Origin: a bacterium
Lineage (GTDB): Bacteria > Actinomycetota > Acidimicrobiia > Spongiisociales > Spongiisociaceae
Length of the DNA stretch: 64,000 nucleotides
Direction of reading: 5' to 3'
Assembly (NCBI GenBank): GCA_028821235.1
Contig: JAPPGV010000081.1
Location: 45,431 to 109,430 of the forward strand
Part shown: positions 56,815 to 64,000 of the stretch, one piece after another
How positions within the stretch are numbered: position 1 is the first letter of the stretch
Layout: every line of letters begins with the position of its first letter
Made by a program: the position numbers and the translations under genes
Notes under the pieces: model-generated
Told to the model about the DNA's origin: nothing
The model's database searches: none
Seen by the model: only the letters and a program-made list of their open reading frames with translations

Positions 56815-59005
56815 GCAAACCCTCTCGGTCGTAGAAAGGCACGGCCACCCTCCGGGCCGGGCGCCCATCGATCAGGACGTCATCGGCGAACCCCCCGTCC
56901 CGGGCGTTCATCCAGGCCAGCATCACGGAGCGGCCCAGTACCCGGGACCAGGCACTGGAGGTCACGAACCCTGCATAAGCGCCCTCCACGCGCAGGATGG
57001 CGCCCTGGGGCGGCGGGGTGCCGTCCATCTCCAGGCCCACCAGCAACCTGTCCAGGTCCATCCGCGAGGTCCGGGCCACCGCGCGCCGACCCACGAAGTC
57101 CTCCTTGTCCATCCGGACCGCCCAGCCGTGGCCCAGCCGGCGAGGTGTGGAGTCGGGCAGGCTGTCCACCCCCACCAGGATGTGGCCCTTCTCCAGCCGC
57201 AGCTCCTCCAGCACCTCGATACCGTGCGGCCACACGTCAAGGTCCGCGCCGGACTCCAACAAAGCACGCCAGAGCTCTCGCGATCGACTCGCCTGGTGGT
57301 GGAGCTCGTAGGAGATCTCGCCGGTGAAGCTCATCCTCATCACCCGGCAGGCAACACCCGCCACCTCCATGTCCGCATGACCCATGAAGGACGGCAGCCG
57401 ATCAGTGGCGCCGAGCCTGGAGAGGAGGTCACCGGACCGGGGTCCGGTCACGTTGATCGCCCCCCAGGACGCGGTGCGGTCCAGGATCCTCACGTCCATC
57501 CCCCAGCCCTCCGCCCAGTCCCGCAGCCACATCTCGAAGTAGCCCGCGCCGGCCGAGGTGGAGGTGAGCAGGAACCGGTTGGCGTCCGCGCGGCACACCA
57601 GCCCGTCATCGAACACGTAGCCACGCTCATCGAGAACCAGGACGTACTTGGCGCGGCCTGGGCGGAGCGGGGCGATGGTCGCCGGGTAGATACGCTCCAG
57701 GAACCCTTCCGCGTCGGGGCCCGACACCAGCACCTTCCCCAGGGTGCTCACGTCGCAGATCGAGACCCCGGACCGGACCGCCCAGTACTCGCGGTCGGCG
57801 TCTCCGTAGGTCCATGGCCTCAACCAGCCCCCGGACCGTTCCATGCTCGCTCCCAGCGCGAGATGCTCCTCGTGGAGAGCGGTCCGCCGGTCGGCGTGGT
57901 GGTACCAGCCCGCCGCGGCCTCGCCCATGGTGATCTGGGTGACCACCGGACGAGCGGTGAACGACGGGGGCAGTTCCTGACCTCCGGCGGCTACGAAGCT
58001 GCGCACGTGCGGCATGCAGACCGCCCCCTGGCACGGGCCCGTGCCGGCCAGCGTGGACCGCTTGATCAACTCCAACTCGTGGAAACCGCGATCCCACACC
58101 GACCGAAGGTCGTCCACCGTTACATCGGAGCACGGGCAGACGACGCCCGCCTCGGGCACGGGCGGCCGGTCAAGATGTCCGGCGGCGCTGCCGACCGAGC
58201 GCACTCCCGGCAAGCCCTGGGCCATCCGGGCGAGCGTGTCCCGAGGACCGGATCCGAGACCGACCACGGCGGTATCGCAGGGATAGGTGCGTTCGACGCC
58301 GCTGTTGTCATCGACGGTCACCACCCGCTGCACGGTTCCCTCCCCCTCGAAGCGGACCAACCTGCCGCGGGCCGGCTCGTGCTCGATTCCGTCCGGTGCC
58401 ACACCGACCGACACCACCCTTCCCAGATGCACTCCCGAAGCTGCCAGACCCTCGGCGGCTCGCTTGGTGAGGATGCCGGCCAGCTGGTTCCCGGGGCAGA
58501 CCGGCTGCACCTCGACCGATCCGGTCGCCACCACGACCTCCTCGCAGAAGATCCTGGCCATGCCATCGGGGGTTCGGGCCACTACCTCGGGACCGGCGTA
58601 GACACCGACCGCTTCCCTTCCGACCCGCGCATCGAGGGTGACCACCCTGCGGCCTGCCCCCTCCGCCTCGGCAGCCACCGCTTTCCCCGAACGGCCCTGG
58701 CCGATCACCACGGTGTCGCAATGGATCATCTCGAAGCCGACCGCGCTATCGCGGGTGGACGCTCGGGTCGACGATGGAAGGGACGGGTATCCGTCGGATG
58801 GGTGCGACTCGACCCTCAGACCTTCCGCCGCCGGTGTCCGGCAGGCGCGGACATACGACACTCCCCCGACGGTGACCAGGCAGTAGGGGCAATCCCCCTC
58901 CGCGCAGAGGCACCCGCGCCACGGCCACAGACCGGCCCGGAGGACAGCGGTCAGAACGGTGTCTCCTTCTTCGAAGGGGACCGGCGTCCCGTCGAAGTCG
59001 ATCAC
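56801..59005 (-). CDS. soxA: Sarcosine oxidase alpha subunit, compact form
   Basis: This 734-residue protein has an N-terminal 2Fe-2S-like segment (Cys32, Cys34, Cys39, Cys42), a Rossmann FAD/NAD domain from VVIGQGRSG (~99), a BFD-like CPCSDVTVDDLRSVWDRGF with a later CQGAVC, and a C-terminal GcvT-type tetrahydrofolate domain (~375-730). Typical SoxA proteins are about 960 residues, so the N-terminal half is shortened here. The GcvT part would capture formaldehyde as 5,10-methylene-tetrahydrofolate. It lies 13 bp after the DddP-like gene, so the five genes form one operon. Confidence 0.92.
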   Translation of the reverse strand: MIDFDGTPVPFEEGDTVLTAVLRAGLWPWRGCLCAEGDCPYCLVTVGGVSYVRACRTPAAEGLRVESHPSDGYPSLPSSTRASTRDSAVGFEMIHCDTVVIGQGRSGKAVAAEAEGAGRRVVTLDARVGREAVGVYAGPEVVARTPDGMARIFCEEVVVATGSVEVQPVCPGNQLAGILTKRAAEGLAASGVHLGRVVSVGVAPDGIEHEPARGRLVRFEGEGTVQRVVTVDDNSGVERTYPCDTAVVGLGSGPRDTLARMAQGLPGVRSVGSAAGHLDRPPVPEAGVVCPCSDVTVDDLRSVWDRGFHELELIKRSTLAGTGPCQGAVCMPHVRSFVAAGGQELPPSFTARPVVTQITMGEAAAGWYHHADRRTALHEEHLALGASMERSGGWLRPWTYGDADREYWAVRSGVSICDVSTLGKVLVSGPDAEGFLERIYPATIAPLRPGRAKYVLVLDERGYVFDDGLVCRADANRFLLTSTSAGAGYFEMWLRDWAEGWGMDVRILDRTASWGAINVTGPRSGDLLSRLGATDRLPSFMGHADMEVAGVACRVMRMSFTGEISYELHHQASRSRELWRALLESGADLDVWPHGIEVLEELRLEKGHILVGVDSLPDSTPRRLGHGWAVRMDKEDFVGRRAVARTSRMDLDRLLVGLEMDGTPPPQGAILRVEGAYAGFVTSSAWSRVLGRSVMLAWMNARDGGFADDVLIDGRPARRVAVPFYDREGLRVRA

Positions 59006-59018
59006 CGTGCCGGGTACG

Positions 59019-60344
59019 TCATCGCAGCCCGAGAGGGTAGCCGGAAAGCAGCTCGGCGCCGTGATCCGTCACCAACACCTGCTGCTCCAGCTTGACGCCC
59101 TCCCCCCGACCCCACCGACCCACGAAGGACTCGACGCACATCACCATTCCGGCCTCCACCACGCCATCCCAGCCGGACTGGTCCCAGGTGTCGGGATAGA
59201 CGATCATCGGCCACTCGTCGGCCATTCCCACTCCGTGGAACTGGGTGGTGTAGTGGCGGAACTCCTCCACGTCCGGCACGTAGGTGTCGAAGGTCAGCTC
59301 ACGGAAGGTGATGCCGGGACGGAGCATCGCCATGTTGTGGTGGATCATCTCCTCAGCCCGCCCGAACACATCGAGCTGGTGGGCATTCGGCGGTCGGTCC
59401 CCTGCGATCCACGTTCGCGAGATGTCCACGCACATCCCGAACGGGCCGATCAGGTCGGTGTCGAAGGCCACGAGGTCACCGTCCTCGATCACCCGGGCGG
59501 ACGCCTCCTGGAACCACGGGTTGGTGCGGGGGCCGGAGGACAGCAGGCGGGTCTCTAGCCACTCTCCACCCCGGCGCACGTTCTCCGAGTGGAGCACAGC
59601 CCAGAGCTCCAGCTCAGTGACACCCGGTTCGAGAGCCGCACGCATAGCGTCCAGGGAGCGATCGGTCACTACGGTCGCCGCCCTTATCAGCGTGATCTCC
59701 TCGGGGCTCTTGACGGATCGGGCGACCTCCATGACCTCCCCGCCGTTGCGGAGTTCGAGTCCGCGCCCCTCCAGGGCGTGGATGGCGTCGGGACTCGCCC
59801 GATCGATAGCGACCCGACGGTTCCCATCACCGTGTTCCTCCACCACGGAGGCCAGTTCGGCGGACCACCGGCGCAGGTTCCGGTCCATCTCGATCCCGGA
59901 CAACTCGTACATCCACTGGGTGGCGGGCCGTACCTCCTCGACCAGTCGGGCGTGCCCGGCCAGGAAGGCCGCATCGCCGTAGTCGAACAGGATCATGGGA
60001 CCCTCGGCGCCGACCCAGAGATACCGGCACGGGTTGTGAGCGGTCCAGAGCGACATGTTGGTCGTGTCCGACGCGTAACGGATGTGGACCGGGTCGTAGA
60101 GAACGATCCCCGCGTAGTCGAGTTCCCGCAACCGATTTCGCACCCGGTCCAACCGGTAGCGGCGCACCACGTCCAGGTCGGGAAGGACGATCCCGGCGGC
60201 CTCTATCTCCGAGAGCGCATCCGGGGGCAGTCCGATAGAGTGCCAGTTGCCGGCTACCGCTCGCCGGTACTCCGCATCACCGCTTCCGCGGGGGCCGATC
60301 CGGCTATCGACACGCGGTCCGAACGGGTCACGGCCGGTTGTCAT
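59019..60344 (-). CDS. dddP: M24-family protein resembling DMSP lyase DddP
   Basis: This 441-residue protein strongly resembles DddP: IRYASDTTNMSLWTAHNP, WAVLHSENVRRGGEWLETRL, SGPRTNPWFQE, AFDTDLIGPFGMCVDISRT and HGVGMADEWP. All DddP metal positions are filled: Asp295, Asp307, His370, Glu405 and Glu420, with Asp297 and Asp376 at the expected catalytic spots; numbering is almost identical to the characterised enzyme, from memory. DddP cleaves dimethylsulfoniopropionate to DMS and acrylate. It is the first gene of the sarcosine oxidase operon, so a betaine-like or N-methyl substrate is an alternative. Start at 60344 is the first ATG in frame. Confidence 0.8.
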   Translation of the reverse strand: MTTGRDPFGPRVDSRIGPRGSGDAEYRRAVAGNWHSIGLPPDALSEIEAAGIVLPDLDVVRRYRLDRVRNRLRELDYAGIVLYDPVHIRYASDTTNMSLWTAHNPCRYLWVGAEGPMILFDYGDAAFLAGHARLVEEVRPATQWMYELSGIEMDRNLRRWSAELASVVEEHGDGNRRVAIDRASPDAIHALEGRGLELRNGGEVMEVARSVKSPEEITLIRAATVVTDRSLDAMRAALEPGVTELELWAVLHSENVRRGGEWLETRLLSSGPRTNPWFQEASARVIEDGDLVAFDTDLIGPFGMCVDISRTWIAGDRPPNAHQLDVFGRAEEMIHHNMAMLRPGITFRELTFDTYVPDVEEFRHYTTQFHGVGMADEWPMIVYPDTWDQSGWDGVVEAGMVMCVESFVGRWGRGEGVKLEQQVLVTDHGAELLSGYPLGLR

Positions 60345-60440
60345 CAGCGGTGGCGGACGTCCGGTCTCACCACTTAGGAGAGACTCCCAACCGGGTCCGG
60401 CGACATGACCGTTCCCACCCGTGACCAGCGCCCGTCATCC

Positions 60441-60474
60441 CTCGGTACCGAGTACACGGGGTCACCCTAGTGAC
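60441..60474. promoter_or_regulatory. Two palindromes in phase upstream of the dddP-sox operon
   Basis: CTCGGTACCGAG (60441-60452) is a perfect 12-bp palindrome. GTCAC-CCTA-GTGAC (60461-60474) is a perfect 5+5 dyad. Their centres are 21 bp apart, two helical turns, about 100-130 bp before the operon start in a 226-bp gap. They could be paired operators; no binding protein is evident nearby. Confidence 0.35.
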
Positions 60475-60570
60475 GATGGCCGGATCCGCGATGTACTCGT
60501 CGCCGACAATCCGCTCCAGAACATTTGGGCGCATCAGCGCACCCCTGCAGAGGTCCGCACCGGACCGCGG

Positions 60571-61557
60571 TCATGTTCCGCCAAACAGAAGGTCCTCTGC
60601 TGTGCCGCTCAGGATGCGGTGTAGCTCGTCCTCTGTGAGGCCGGCCTGGCCGGCGGCCTGCCGGGCATGGTCGGCGGGGCGGTCGAGGCTCATGGGGAAC
60701 GGGTAGTCGGTCCCCGCCACGATCCGGGCCGGCTCCACCGTACTCATCAGCAAGGTCAGGGCCCGGGGATCATGGAGGATGGTGTCGTAGTAGAAGCACT
60801 CCAGGATCGAGTCCGGATGATCGACCGCCCGGTCGAAGCCGGGTGCGTGACGGGAGGCGTGGGCAGCCCGGCCCGCCAGCGTCGGCAGAACGCCGCCTCC
60901 GTGGGCGAGCAGTACCCGCAGGTCCGGCCACCTGGTGAAGGTCCCGGCGAAGTACAGGCGGAGGGCCGCCAGCGTGGTCTCGAAGGGGTTGCCGCACACG
61001 TTGCCGAGGAAGTGCGGCCCCAGCCGATCTCCGCCCATCACCCGGTAGGGATGGATCAACAGCAGGACACCCAGCGACTCGGCCGCCTCCCACAGGGGCT
61101 CCAATCCCGCCGCGTCGAGATCCCTGCCTCCGACCTGGGTGGGTATCGCACCGCCACGGAAGCCGAGCTCTCCCACCGCTCTGGCCAGTTCACGAGCAGC
61201 TGCTTCCCCATCGGCGACCGGTAGGGCCGCCAGCGCCCGGAAGCGGGAATCCCCCACGAGATCCGCGGCGCAACCGTCGTTCAGCACCCGGCACCAGGTC
61301 TCGGCCGCAACGGGATCGAGATCGTCTCCTGCCACATCCATCCACGGGGACAAGACCTGGAGGTCGATGTCCCGCTCTTCGATCCATAGCGACCGTGCGG
61401 CGAGGTCCGTCAACGGCGGGGGAACCGGCCTCGACGGGCCGGACGGAAAGTCGAGAACGCGAGAGTCGGGGTCGAAGGGCACCGGAAGGCCGCCTCGGGC
61501 CGCCGATGCGAGCGCAGACGGCGACAGGTAGTGGGCATGCATGTCGATCATGGACAT
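60571..61557 (-). CDS. Amidohydrolase-2 family metal hydrolase/decarboxylase (ACMSD-like)
   Basis: This 328-residue TIM barrel starts IDMHAHYLSPSAL (metal His7, His9) and has LLIHPYRVMG, LLAHGGGVLPTLAG and GTDYPFPMSLD with the metal Asp. The pattern matches aminocarboxymuconate-semialdehyde decarboxylase-like enzymes, which decarboxylate or hydrolyse aromatic and small carboxylates. It is 30 bp after another amidohydrolase in the same direction. Substrate not evident. Confidence 0.88.
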   Translation of the reverse strand: MSMIDMHAHYLSPSALASAARGGLPVPFDPDSRVLDFPSGPSRPVPPPLTDLAARSLWIEERDIDLQVLSPWMDVAGDDLDPVAAETWCRVLNDGCAADLVGDSRFRALAALPVADGEAAARELARAVGELGFRGGAIPTQVGGRDLDAAGLEPLWEAAESLGVLLLIHPYRVMGGDRLGPHFLGNVCGNPFETTLAALRLYFAGTFTRWPDLRVLLAHGGGVLPTLAGRAAHASRHAPGFDRAVDHPDSILECFYYDTILHDPRALTLLMSTVEPARIVAGTDYPFPMSLDRPADHARQAAGQAGLTEDELHRILSGTAEDLLFGGT

Positions 61558-61587
61558 AGCCGGGCGACCCCTATGCAGCCAGGCCGA

Positions 61588-63189
61588 TCAGGAGAGCGAC
61601 TCGCTGCGCCACGCCACATCACCCCCCACGATGGTCATCACCGGGGCGGTCTCAGCCATCTCGTCGGGCGGGAGCGGGCGCGGATCACTGGGAAGGACGG
61701 TGAAATCCGCCAGGTAGCCCGTGGCGATCCTGCCCCGGTCGCCGGACTGCCCGTCCGCCTCGGCCGGCCACGCGGTCATGGTGGCCAAAGCCTCGTCGAA
61801 TCCCACACCCTCCCCGGCACCCCATACCCGGCCGCTCGCATCGACCCGGGCGGTGGCCGTGGCCATGGCCGCCATGGGAGCGGCGTCGGGGATGACGGGC
61901 GTATCCGAGCTATGGACCGGCTTGAGGCCGGCGTCGATCCAGGTGCGGAGCGGGTACATCGCCGCCAACCGCTCCTCGCCCAGCGCGGCGAGGAAGGCGG
62001 GCGCCCGGAAGCGCATGAACGACAGCTGCGGCACCGGGATGATCCCCCCCTGCCGCATGAAACGGACGGCGTCGGCCGAGGTGAGGCAGCAATGCTCGAT
62101 CCGGTGCGAACGGGTCCCGCCCGCCGGAGGGTGGGCTGCCAGGAGACCGGCCACCGTTTCCACCGCGGCATCGCCTATGGCATGGATGCTCATCTGCCAT
62201 CCGATCCGGGCGCCCTTGCGGATCGTCTCCTCCAACTCCCCGAGGTCGATATGCATGGTGCCGGACGTGCCGGAGTCCGAGTAGGGCTCCAGCATGGCGG
62301 CGGTGCGGGGACCGAAGGCGCCGTCGGAGAAGACCTTGGCCCCGCCGACCCGGAAGTTGGGGCCCCCGACGCCGGGACGGAGCCCCAGATCCCCCGCCGC
62401 GTCCAGCAACTCGGCCCTGATCATCGACGTGAACCGCAGCCGGAGGGCCCGGCGTTCGCTCATCCGGAGAAAGGCCGCCACCTCCTCACCCCGGTGGGAC
62501 ATGGTGAGCGGGGCGGCATTGGTCACGTAGGCGAAGCCGTGGGACAGGAAGTAGTCGGTGGCGATCTCGATCGCCTGCTCGTCCTCCTCTTCGGACCAGG
62601 GGGGCACCACCGGATCCATCAGCGCGCGAGCGCCGTCGAGCAGCTCGCCGGTCGGATCCCCGTGCTCGTCCCGGACTATCTCCCCGTCGGGGGGGTCGGG
62701 AGTGCCGGCGCCGATACCGGCCGCGGCGAGGGCGGCGTGGTTGGCCACCCGGCGGTGGAAGTCGAAGCTGTCCAAGACGACACAGCGGCCTCCGGGCAGG
62801 TCCAGCTCGGAAGCCGTGGGCGCCCGCCCCTCCGCCAGGCGGGCCGGGTCGTAGCCGCGGCCCTTGATCCACCGGCCGGCCGGGAGCGTCCGGTCGGCGT
62901 CCGCCACCCTTCCGGTGATGTCGCCCACCGAGGAGACATCCGACGGCCAGCACGGAACGCCCATCCTGGAGCGCCCGTAGTTGACCGCATGGACATGGCT
63001 GTCGGCGAAACCGGGGAAGGCAACTCCCCCGCCGAGGTCGACGACCTCGGCAGTGGCGGCCACCGTGTCCTTTACTTCGTCAAGATCACCCAACCCGCGG
63101 ATCCTCTGACCGCTGACGGCGACCGCCCGGATGGGACGGTCGCCGTCTGCGACAAAAGATGCGTTTGTCAGTATCCGATCAGGAGCCAA
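61588..63189 (-). CDS. YtcJ-like metal-dependent amidohydrolase
   Basis: This 533-residue protein has the YtcJ layout: an N-terminal beta-sandwich, GGGVAFPGFADSHVHAVNYG with the HxH pair, GRWIKGRGYD, WQMSIHAIGDAAVE, HRIEHC and SSDTPVIPDA with the catalytic Asp, then a C-terminal sandwich. YtcJ-type enzymes hydrolyse amide bonds of varied small molecules. Start is TTG at 63189, directly after the upstream stop (TGATTG); no ATG lies close by. It is probably co-transcribed with the binding-protein gene. Confidence 0.9.
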   Translation of the reverse strand: MAPDRILTNASFVADGDRPIRAVAVSGQRIRGLGDLDEVKDTVAATAEVVDLGGGVAFPGFADSHVHAVNYGRSRMGVPCWPSDVSSVGDITGRVADADRTLPAGRWIKGRGYDPARLAEGRAPTASELDLPGGRCVVLDSFDFHRRVANHAALAAAGIGAGTPDPPDGEIVRDEHGDPTGELLDGARALMDPVVPPWSEEEDEQAIEIATDYFLSHGFAYVTNAAPLTMSHRGEEVAAFLRMSERRALRLRFTSMIRAELLDAAGDLGLRPGVGGPNFRVGGAKVFSDGAFGPRTAAMLEPYSDSGTSGTMHIDLGELEETIRKGARIGWQMSIHAIGDAAVETVAGLLAAHPPAGGTRSHRIEHCCLTSADAVRFMRQGGIIPVPQLSFMRFRAPAFLAALGEERLAAMYPLRTWIDAGLKPVHSSDTPVIPDAAPMAAMATATARVDASGRVWGAGEGVGFDEALATMTAWPAEADGQSGDRGRIATGYLADFTVLPSDPRPLPPDEMAETAPVMTIVGGDVAWRSESLS

Positions 63190-64000
63190 TCAGCAGTCGG
63201 TGTCCAAGTCGTTGGCCTCGTCGATGATCGCCTGCTGGTCGAAATCGTTGATCTGGTCGAGCAGGTCGTCGATCACGTACTGGCCCATGTCGATCTGCTG
63301 GGTGATCACACCACCCTGGATGAAGATGTTCACGTACGTGTTCCATCCGGCCGCGTCCAGGAAACCGAACACGTAGTCACCGCCGTCTTGCGGGGCAGTC
63401 GTGATCTCGATCACTGCCGCCAGGCCGGCCCGGCCTTCCGCGTCATCGGTGAACTCTTCGGGGATCAGCTCCTTGAGCACGCACACGGCGCCGTCGATGT
63501 TGGCGTAAGCCACCAGCTGGCCCTTGGCCGTGGCGCGGCCCAGACCGATCAGCAGCTCGTCGTCATCCTTGAAGTCCTCGGCAGCCAACAACCCCTCGGC
63601 AGGAAGGGTGTTGAGCGAGGCGGGCGCGATCGACACGGTGTCGAGACCGGCCGCGTTCATCGAGGCTATGTCGGACTTGGCGGACGAGTAGGCGTCGATC
63701 CGTCCATCGTCCAGAGCCGCCTTGACGGTCGGGGCGTTAGTCCCCACCTCGATGATCTCCACATCGTTGTCCGGATCCAGGCCTGCCTCGACCAGCAAGG
63801 CCCGCACGAGCGGAACCTCGCCACCGGCCAACTCAGAGATGCCGATCTTGAGACCGGCCAGGCCGGCGATGTTGTTGATCGACGATCCGGCAGGTACCAC
63901 CACGTCGAACACCTCACCGTAGGCGTACGTGAAGAACGGGTACAGGCCCGCCCCCGCCTCGATGGCAGGCAGCATCGCCCCTGGAACCCCCATTCCCGCC
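63190..64000 (-). CDS. ABC transporter substrate-binding protein, NMT1/THI5/SsuA type, C-terminal part
   Basis: At least 270 residues of a type II periplasmic-binding protein are visible; the N-terminus and signal peptide lie beyond the window. DVVVPAGSSINNIAGLAGLK, GISELAGGEVPLVRALLVEA, DDGRIDAYSSAKSDIASM and GLGRATAKGQLVAYANID match the NMT1/THI5-like family that binds nitrate, taurine, sulfonates or pyrimidine precursors. It is followed directly by the YtcJ-like hydrolase, suggesting that the imported compound is an amide. The permease and ATPase genes are presumably further along. Confidence 0.88.
   Translation of the reverse strand, partial: AGMGVPGAMLPAIEAGAGLYPFFTYAYGEVFDVVVPAGSSINNIAGLAGLKIGISELAGGEVPLVRALLVEAGLDPDNDVEIIEVGTNAPTVKAALDDGRIDAYSSAKSDIASMNAAGLDTVSIAPASLNTLPAEGLLAAEDFKDDDELLIGLGRATAKGQLVAYANIDGAVCVLKELIPEEFTDDAEGRAGLAAVIEITTAPQDGGDYVFGFLDAAGWNTYVNIFIQGGVITQQIDMGQYVIDDLLDQINDFDQQAIIDEANDLDTDC

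Noticed and set aside
1..64000. Prophage, insertion sequence, integron or CRISPR array
   Set aside because: I found no transposase, integrase or phage-like protein and no regularly spaced repeats; the only composition outlier is the PP-loop gene.

Overview
This 64 kb window is high-GC DNA (sampled coding lines are about 70% G+C) with dense genes, ATGA/GTGA overlaps, frequent GTG/TTG starts and a lipoprotein binding protein. The S-layer-homology/fibronectin secreted metalloprotease and the many LLM-flavin, M24, amidohydrolase and hydantoinase/oxoprolinase genes suggest an uncultured actinobacterium, most like the Acidimicrobiia. That placement is inference from gene style; there is no rRNA, tRNA or marker gene here. 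I see no transposon, prophage or CRISPR array.

Layout. 1-1887: the end of a molybdenum-hydroxylase large subunit and a dihydroorotase/hydantoinase-like amidohydrolase. 1896-4582: an LLM oxidoreductase and a DEAD-box helicase on the minus strand, then a 570-bp leader/gap. 5153-10217: a plus-strand group of a zinc alcohol dehydrogenase, an M24 creatinase/prolidase-like protein, a dikinase-like protein lacking the pyruvate barrel, and a CitE-like lyase. 34380 down to 10198: an unbroken minus-strand run of 21 genes: livK, RidA, EthD, an IclR regulator, livHMGF, hyuA-hyuB-class III aminotransferase, CoA-transferase, E1 alpha and E1 beta of a 2-oxoacid/acetoin dehydrogenase, a second hyuA-hyuB-aminotransferase, two SDRs, E2 and a second M24 protein. 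40629 down to 34711: a molybdenum hydroxylase operon (M, L, S, L), with a third complete L gene divergent at 40680-43004. 43241-44521: a QueC-like PP-loop ATPase of unusual composition. 48428 down to 44590: a third hyuA-hyuB pair. 48.6-54.8 kb: a frameshifted secreted metalloprotease, an HtrA protease, an MDR reductase and an SMP-30 lactonase-like protein. 60344 down to 54972: a DddP-like M24 gene followed by a complete heterotetrameric sarcosine oxidase (soxA, G, B, D). 60571-64000: two amidohydrolases and a truncated NMT1/THI5-type binding protein.

How it may work together. Most genes look catabolic: they import and dismantle small nitrogen-containing organic compounds. Molybdenum hydroxylases oxidise N-heterocycles, amidohydrolases and ATP-dependent HyuAB open cyclic amides, aminotransferases move the amino group, and the 2-oxoacid dehydrogenase-like enzyme, CoA-transferase and CitE-like lyase feed carbon to acyl-CoA. 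Sarcosine oxidase would finish N-methylated products as glycine and a one-carbon unit. The strongest leads are the duplicated hyuA-hyuB-aminotransferase module inside one transporter operon, the DMSP-lyase-like DddP homologue joined to sarcosine oxidase, and the orphan QueC-like ATPase.
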